This document shows, one piece after another, positions 14,080 to 18,577 of a stretch of DNA of 18,577 nt (its first letter is position 1; each line of letters opens with the position of its first letter). Position numbers and translations under genes: made by a program. The stretch is from Asaia bogorensis (lineage in GTDB: Bacteria; Pseudomonadota; Alphaproteobacteria; Acetobacterales; Acetobacteraceae). A model generated the notes under the pieces. It did not search any database. It was not told the DNA's origin and saw only the letters and a list, made by a program, of their open reading frames with translations. The DNA lies in NCBI GenBank assembly GCA_945871455.1, contig CAMBXJ010000024.1:1-18577 (forward strand), written 5' to 3'.

Positions 14080-15240
14080 TCAGCTCGTGCTCGTGTCTGT
14101 GTCGAGTCCGGTTTCCCTGGGCCCGGTTTCGCTAGGTCGGGTTTCGCTGGGCCCATTTTCGCTGGGTCCGGTTTCGCTGGGTCCGGTTTGCCTGTCGCGG
14201 TTGCGCTTGGCGCTGGTTGACCCTCGTGACAAGCGACGCAGCACCGCGACCTCCCGGAAGAAGCTGCGAACCGGTTGGGCCGGGGTTCCGACAACCTCGG
14301 TTCCCGCCGGCACATCGGCCATAACCCCGGCCTGAGCACCGATCCGCGCACCGCGCCCGACAAGCAGGTGCCCGGTCATGCCCGCCTGGCCGCCCATCAT
14401 CACATGGTCCTCCAGAATAACCGATCCAGAGATACCGGCCTGGGAGACGATGACGCAACCGCGTCCCAGACGGACATTATGCGCGACCTGCACCAGGTTA
14501 TCGAGACGCGACCCCGCCCCGATCACCGTATCATGCAAGGACCCACGATCGATCGTGGTGTTGGCGCCGACTTCGACATCGTCTTCCAGGATCACACGGC
14601 CAAGCTGCGGCACGGTGATGAAGCCGCTGGGGGTTATCGCGAATCCGAATCCATCCTGCCCGATTCGAGCGCCCGGGTAGACATAGACCCGATCGCCCAC
14701 AAGCGCGTGCGACAGGCTGGCATGCGCGCCAATCCGGCAATCCGCTCCCAGCACAACGCCATCCCCAAGCACGGCAAGCGGTCCGATACGACACCGAGGC
14801 CCAATCCGCACACGCCCGCCGATCACCGCGAGCGGGCCGATTTCGGCGCTCGGGTCGATCTCGGCGTCCGGCGCGACCACGGCGGACGGGTGCACGCCGG
14901 CAACCGGTGGCGGCACCGGAAAGAACAGCGCCGCCACGCGCGCCCAGGCAACATAGGGTTGATCGGTCACGATCGCGACCGAAGTGGCCGGCACCCGCGA
15001 CGCCATGTCTGGATGGACGATCACGGCGCCTGCCTTGGTGGCGGCCAGGGCGTCCGCGTATTTGCGGTTATCCAGAAAGCTCACATGCTCGCTTGTCGCC
15101 ACCTGCAAGGGGGCAATGCCGAACAGCGTCAACGCACCCGGCGGCGCTTCCGTGCGGGCGGCCTCCGCCACCGCGGCCAAGGAATAAGGCCCGGTGCGAT
15201 GAAAGAAGCGGGCGTCTCCCGCAACGGCCGAACGATCCAC
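14080..15240 (-). CDS. lpxD: UDP-3-O-(3-hydroxyacyl)glucosamine N-acyltransferase
   Basis: LpxD adds the N-linked hydroxyacyl chain in the third step of lipid A synthesis. GTG at 15240 is preferred. The open frame reaches 15411, but those 57 extra Arg/Pro-rich codons overlap skp and no other start codon lies between. From the GTG the protein has 386 residues. The N-terminal uridine-binding domain starts at DARFFHRTGPYSLAAVAE, with LFGIAPLQVATSEHVSFLDNRKYADAL. The left-handed beta-helix of hexapeptides spans about 116-315 and includes IGQDGFGFA and catalytic H254 in LDNLVQVAHNV. VVGTPAQPVRSFFREVAVLRRL closes the conserved part near residue 338. A tail of about 46 residues follows, with GPSET pentapeptide repeats encoded by a 15-bp minisatellite, which is not part of the normal enzyme. 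It starts 19 bp after skp and ends five bases before fabZ. Confidence 0.95.
   Translation of the reverse strand: MDRSAVAGDARFFHRTGPYSLAAVAEAARTEAPPGALTLFGIAPLQVATSEHVSFLDNRKYADALAATKAGAVIVHPDMASRVPATSVAIVTDQPYVAWARVAALFFPVPPPVAGVHPSAVVAPDAEIDPSAEIGPLAVIGGRVRIGPRCRIGPLAVLGDGVVLGADCRIGAHASLSHALVGDRVYVYPGARIGQDGFGFAITPSGFITVPQLGRVILEDDVEVGANTTIDRGSLHDTVIGAGSRLDNLVQVAHNVRLGRGCVIVSQAGISGSVILEDHVMMGGQAGMTGHLLVGRGARIGAQAGVMADVPAGTEVVGTPAQPVRSFFREVAVLRRLSRGSTSAKRNRDRQTGPSETGPSENGPSETRPSETGPRETGLDTDTSTS
14110..14199. repeat. 15-bp tandem repeat within lpxD 3' end
   Basis: Units close to GGTTTCGCTGGGTCC occur at 14110-14124, 14125-14139, 14140-14154, 14155-14169 and 14170-14184, with a degenerate sixth at 14185-14199. 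The differences are one to three bases per copy. In the lpxD frame the unit encodes GPSET/GPSEN/RPSET/GPRET pentapeptides. Confidence 0.9.
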
Positions 15241-15259
15241 GCGGACGGTATCCGTCGCC

Positions 15260-16195
15260 TCAGCGCTTCGGCTGCTGGGGGGGAGCCGCCGGAGGGGGCT
15301 GCGGTTGGGCCGCCGGTTTGGCGCCCGTCGCGGCGGCGGGCGCCGTACCCGTGGCCACGGCGGGCCCGGTCGCCGAGGTGGGACGCGGCATCGCCATCGG
15401 CGACACACCATCGGGCGGAATCAAGACACTGGGCAGCACCTGGTTAAGCACCTCGGCCACCTGCGGCGTCAGATCGAACTCCGCCGTCGTGCCCAGAAGC
15501 TGCGCCCGGTTCAGAACCAGGTTGACGCCGCGCGCGACAGAAACCTGCTGGGCAACCAGTTCCAGGGTCCGATCGATCTGCGCCATCACATACTGGCCGG
15601 CTTCCTGGATGATCCGGTTGCGGTCGCCGAAACTGCGGCGGGATTCGTTCACCCGGTCCTGAAACGTGCGTTCCTTGGCGCGAATTTGCTCGGGCGTCAG
15701 CTTGGCACGCTCATTGGCGAACGCCTGCCCCAGATCCCGCAGGGTCACCTGCTCCTTCTGCGCGTCCTCATTCAGCCGCTGCCGGCGCAAGCCGAGTTCC
15801 CGGTCCGCCTGCTGATAGGCGCTGGACAGGCGCAGCACATCGGGCACCGACAGGATGCCGACAACCGCGGGCGGCGGCGGATCGCTCTTGGGCAGCACGG
15901 GCACGTCTGGCGCCGGCGGCAGTTGCACCTGCAACTGATGCGGCGGGATCGGCAATTCTCCCTGCCCACCTGGCTGGCCGCCACCCATCGCATCTTGAGG
16001 CATCTGCTGCTGCTGCTGCACCGCAGGACCGGGGCGCGGCGGCCCGGCGGGACGCGGCGCCTGGACCGCGCCCGGACGCTGCTGACCGGGCACGAACCAC
16101 TCGGGATTCGACTGCTGGGCGAACGCCACCGCGGGCACACCGGCCAGGAAGAGCGCCGTGAAGGAGACGGAAGCGAGACGTCGAATCTGAACCAC
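15260..16195 (-). CDS. skp: OmpH/Skp-family periplasmic chaperone with long Pro/Gln-rich extensions
   Basis: Skp holds unfolded outer-membrane proteins on the way to the BAM complex, and its place directly after bamA is the usual one. The 311-residue protein has a signal peptide (MVQIRRLASVSFTALFLAGV...AFA, cleavage near residue 26). The recognisable OmpH core is about 110-260: VVGILSVPDVLRLSSAYQQADREL, a long charged coiled-coil hairpin (about 128-200), then VARGVNLVLNRAQLL and a C-terminal strand/helix region. The family is usually 160-190 residues. The excess comes from a Pro/Gln/Gly-rich insert after the signal peptide (about 28-108, including a Gln run) and an Ala/Pro/Thr tail (about 262-311). 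The GTG start shares its G with the TAG stop of bamA (TAGTG), and GAGG lies six bases ahead, so translation is coupled. Confidence 0.9.
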   Translation of the reverse strand: MVQIRRLASVSFTALFLAGVPAVAFAQQSNPEWFVPGQQRPGAVQAPRPAGPPRPGPAVQQQQQMPQDAMGGGQPGGQGELPIPPHQLQVQLPPAPDVPVLPKSDPPPPAVVGILSVPDVLRLSSAYQQADRELGLRRQRLNEDAQKEQVTLRDLGQAFANERAKLTPEQIRAKERTFQDRVNESRRSFGDRNRIIQEAGQYVMAQIDRTLELVAQQVSVARGVNLVLNRAQLLGTTAEFDLTPQVAEVLNQVLPSVLIPPDGVSPMAMPRPTSATGPAVATGTAPAAATGAKPAAQPQPPPAAPPQQPKR

Positions 16196-18570
16196 TAGAA
16201 CCTCGTGCCAAAGCCGAAACGGAAAACCTGAGTCTGATCGTAGGGTTGTTTGGAGATGAACGGAGTCACATCAATGTTGATCAGCCCAAACTGTGTCCGC
16301 CAGGAGATACCGACACCCGCGCCGATTCGGGGCGCCGCCGATTGGGCGATCTGACACGGCTGCCCATTCGCTTCGATGCATGAGCCGAAATTGTTGAAGT
16401 TCGCCTGGGTCAGCCCGCCGATATCCACGAAGGCCCGCCCAGAAAGCCCCAGGTCCTGCGGCACCGGAAGTGGAAACCGCAGTTCGGTGGTTTGCGTCCA
16501 GATGAACCGGCCGCCCAGCGGATCGCCGGAGATGGTGTCGTGCGGACCGGCGCCACCGACCTGGAAGCCTCTAAGGTTGTCACCACCCAGGAAGAACCGA
16601 TCGATGATCCGTTCGGCCCCGCCGGTCTGAATCAGTTGCCCGATATTGGCGCCGAGCTTGATCCCCCAGTCCTGGTGACCGAAATATCGCTCCAGCGGGA
16701 TGTAGTAGGCGGTGTTGGCGTTCAGGCGCACGAACTGCACGTCGCCCCCCAGGCCAGCAAAGTCCGTGCCCAATTCCACCACATAGCCACTGCGCGGAAA
16801 CAGCCGGCTGTCGCGATGATCCAGGGTGATGACCTGGCTGATCTGCGACAACAGCGTCGTGCCCTGCTCGTTCGTGATGAACGGGCTGGCGCCGGTGTTG
16901 ACGTTGAACACTTCGCGGCTGACCAGCGAGTAGCTCCAGACCTGCCGCAGATTCTCGTTGAACTCATAGCCGGCGCGAACCGCGAAGCCGACCCGCTTTT
17001 CGTCATAAGGCTGCGTGCCGAGGGTATTCGTGCGGATCAGGAAGACGTCCACGCCGGCAACGAGGTTGCGGTCCAGGAAATACGGGTCCGTGACCGACAG
17101 ATTGATGGAGCTTCGCTTCTCCGCCAGAATCCCGTTGATCGACGCATTGATACCCGTGCCGACCAGGTTTCGTTCGGCCAACCCTATGTCCAGCAACGCG
17201 CCGGCATCGGACGAATAGCCGCCGCCCAAGGTCAATTCACCAGTGGCGCGTTCCTGGATCGATGTCGTCAGAATCGCCTTGTCAGGGGCCGAACCGGGCG
17301 AGGTGTTGATTTCCACACCGGTGAAATACCCCAGATCGGTAAGGCGCTGGCGACTGCGGCGAACGGCTTCCGCATTGAATGCATCGCCTTCCGCCAACCG
17401 CATCTCGCGGCGAACGACCTTGTCCTTGGTGCGGACATTGCCCGAAATGTCGATACGCTCGACGTAAACCCTGGGTCCCTCGCCAACATCATAGGCGATA
17501 TCGATGGTCTTCGTGGCCGCGTTCCGGGTCACCCGCGGCTTCACCTCGACGAACGCGTACCCCCTATTATGGACACTCTCCTCCAACGCATCCGCCGCTC
17601 GGCCGACCGCGTCACCGTCGTACCAATCATTCTCCCGGAAGCTCAGGACCGGTCGCAGATCGTCGCCGTTGAGGTTCCGCAACTGAGAGGTGATGGAAAT
17701 CTTGCCGAACTTGTAGCGCTCCCCCTCCTTCAGGGTGAACGTGACGAAAAATGCCTTGCGATCAGGCGCCAGTTCGGCGGTCGCGTCGGCAAGCTGGAAG
17801 TCGGCATAACCGCTTTTGAGGTAGAATCGACGCAGCAGTTCCTTGTCGAAGTTCAACCGCTCCGGGTCATATTGGTCGGACGTGGACAGAAACCGCCACC
17901 AACGCTGCTCCCGGCTGTTGATGACCTCCGTCAGCCGGCTCTCGCTGAATTCCTTGTTGCCAACAAAAGCAATCTTGCTGACCAAGGTGGTCGGGCCGTC
18001 GCTGACCTGAAAGATCACGTCCACCCGGTTCTGATCCAGGCGAATGATCTGCGGATCGACGCTCGTGTCGTAGTGACCGCGTCTGGCGTAAAGGTCGAGG
18101 ATGCGCTTGCGGTCGGCTTCGGCCACCGCGGGGGTGAACACAGCGCGCGGCCGCACCTGGACTTCCGGGCGAAGCTGATCATCGGTGAGCTTCTTGTTGC
18201 CCTCGAACGCCACCCGATTGACCAGCGGGTTCTCCACCACGCGCACGACCAGCGTGTTGCCGGATCGGGTCAGTCGGACATCCTGAAACAGGCCCGTCGC
18301 ATAGAGCGTCTTGAGGCTGCGGTCGATTCGGTCGGCGTCGAACGAATCGCCGACCTGCACCAGCATGTAGGAGCGAATCGTCCCTTCCTCGATGCGCTGG
18401 TTGCCCTCGACCTTGATGGAATGGACGGCGCCGGCCGCCAGAGCGGGCGGACGGGCGGGGGCCTGGCGCTGCTGAGCGATAGCGGGACCGGCGATCAGCA
18501 AGGGCAGGAGACAGCCTGCCAGGAGCCGTACGGCGCGAATCGGTATCAAACGGCGGATCCCCTTACTCAT
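16195..18570 (-). CDS. bamA: Outer membrane protein assembly factor BamA
   Basis: BamA (Omp85) is the core insertase of the outer-membrane BAM complex. The 791-residue protein is complete. It has a signal peptide to about residue 32 (AGPAIA-QQ), five POTRA domains at roughly 49-114, 117-193, 196-284, 287-364 and 368-441 (for example IKVEGNQRIEEGTIRSYM and ISGNVRTKDKVVRREM), then a 16-strand barrel from about 445. The L6 loop carries FFLGGDNLRGF with LRGF (666-669) in place of the usual VRGF. The C-terminal beta-signal ends in FRFGFGTRF. Two cysteines (C731, C739) in a late extracellular loop could form a disulfide. Length and layout match alphaproteobacterial BamA. Only seven bases precede the ATG, so its promoter and any rseP upstream are outside the window. 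Confidence 0.98.
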   Translation of the reverse strand: MSKGIRRLIPIRAVRLLAGCLLPLLIAGPAIAQQRQAPARPPALAAGAVHSIKVEGNQRIEEGTIRSYMLVQVGDSFDADRIDRSLKTLYATGLFQDVRLTRSGNTLVVRVVENPLVNRVAFEGNKKLTDDQLRPEVQVRPRAVFTPAVAEADRKRILDLYARRGHYDTSVDPQIIRLDQNRVDVIFQVSDGPTTLVSKIAFVGNKEFSESRLTEVINSREQRWWRFLSTSDQYDPERLNFDKELLRRFYLKSGYADFQLADATAELAPDRKAFFVTFTLKEGERYKFGKISITSQLRNLNGDDLRPVLSFRENDWYDGDAVGRAADALEESVHNRGYAFVEVKPRVTRNAATKTIDIAYDVGEGPRVYVERIDISGNVRTKDKVVRREMRLAEGDAFNAEAVRRSRQRLTDLGYFTGVEINTSPGSAPDKAILTTSIQERATGELTLGGGYSSDAGALLDIGLAERNLVGTGINASINGILAEKRSSINLSVTDPYFLDRNLVAGVDVFLIRTNTLGTQPYDEKRVGFAVRAGYEFNENLRQVWSYSLVSREVFNVNTGASPFITNEQGTTLLSQISQVITLDHRDSRLFPRSGYVVELGTDFAGLGGDVQFVRLNANTAYYIPLERYFGHQDWGIKLGANIGQLIQTGGAERIIDRFFLGGDNLRGFQVGGAGPHDTISGDPLGGRFIWTQTTELRFPLPVPQDLGLSGRAFVDIGGLTQANFNNFGSCIEANGQPCQIAQSAAPRIGAGVGISWRTQFGLINIDVTPFISKQPYDQTQVFRFGFGTRF

Positions 18571-18577
18571 GCGCGAT

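Noticed and set aside
15241..15411. N-terminal extension of LpxD to 15411
   Set aside because: The 57 added residues are Arg/Pro-rich and overlap skp. The LpxD N-terminal domain begins just after the GTG at 15240.
14275..15447. A 390-codon plus-strand open frame
   Set aside because: It is antisense to lpxD and the end of skp, whose family motifs are clear on the minus strand.

Overview
The window is high-GC DNA from an alphaproteobacterium, most likely Rhodospirillales/Acetobacteraceae-like. The main evidence is the bamA-skp-lpxD-fabZ-lpxA envelope operon, which marks a Gram-negative lipid A producer. Supporting evidence is the strong GC codon bias with long antisense shadow frames, and the mix of GTG and ATG starts. 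This taxonomic call is inference from gene content and style, not from a marker comparison.

Layout, left to right. (1) 1-508, minus strand: the first 169 codons of a large beta-strand repeat protein that runs off the left edge. (2) 910-1647, plus: an RraA/HMG-aldolase-fold protein. (3) A convergent spacer holding a 14-bp tandem repeat. (4) 1954-5479, minus: a PstS-type periplasmic binding protein followed 43 bp later by a hybrid histidine kinase with periplasmic sensor, HAMP, HisKA, HATPase, receiver and Hpt domains. (5) 5892-5967, minus: tRNA-Lys(CTT). (6) 6106-7422, minus: a polysaccharide pyruvyl transferase family protein and a small downstream frame encoding AAQTL pentapeptide repeats. 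(7) 7906-10671: an EmrA/HlyD membrane fusion protein and a DHA2 (EmrB-type) drug/H+ antiporter, divergently transcribed from a shared 168-bp region; the antiporter gene is followed at 20 bp by an alpha/beta hydrolase. (8) 11720-12352, plus: a DedA-family membrane protein with an intrinsic terminator. (9) 12531-18570, minus: bamA, skp/ompH, lpxD, fabZ, lpxA.

How the genes work together. BamA inserts outer-membrane proteins and Skp chaperones them through the periplasm. LpxA and LpxD add the hydroxyacyl chains of lipid A, and FabZ acts on the same hydroxyacyl-ACP pool. The operon appears to stop after lpxA, because a hairpin and a convergent dedA follow and neither lpxI nor lpxB is present. The binding protein plus hybrid kinase looks like a two-gene sensory unit without its own response regulator. 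The EmrA/EmrB-like pair would export a hydrophobic compound, with the hydrolase possibly acting on a related substrate.

No CRISPR array, insertion sequence, prophage or recognisable defence system is visible. The most unusual signal is a set of short in-frame minisatellites. Two are 15-bp arrays: one encodes GPSET repeats in the LpxD tail, the other AAQTL repeats in the small ORF. A third, non-coding 14-bp array lies beside the kinase gene. Other points of interest are the heavily extended proline/glutamine-rich Skp, the binding-protein/kinase pair and the giant repeat protein cut by the left edge.
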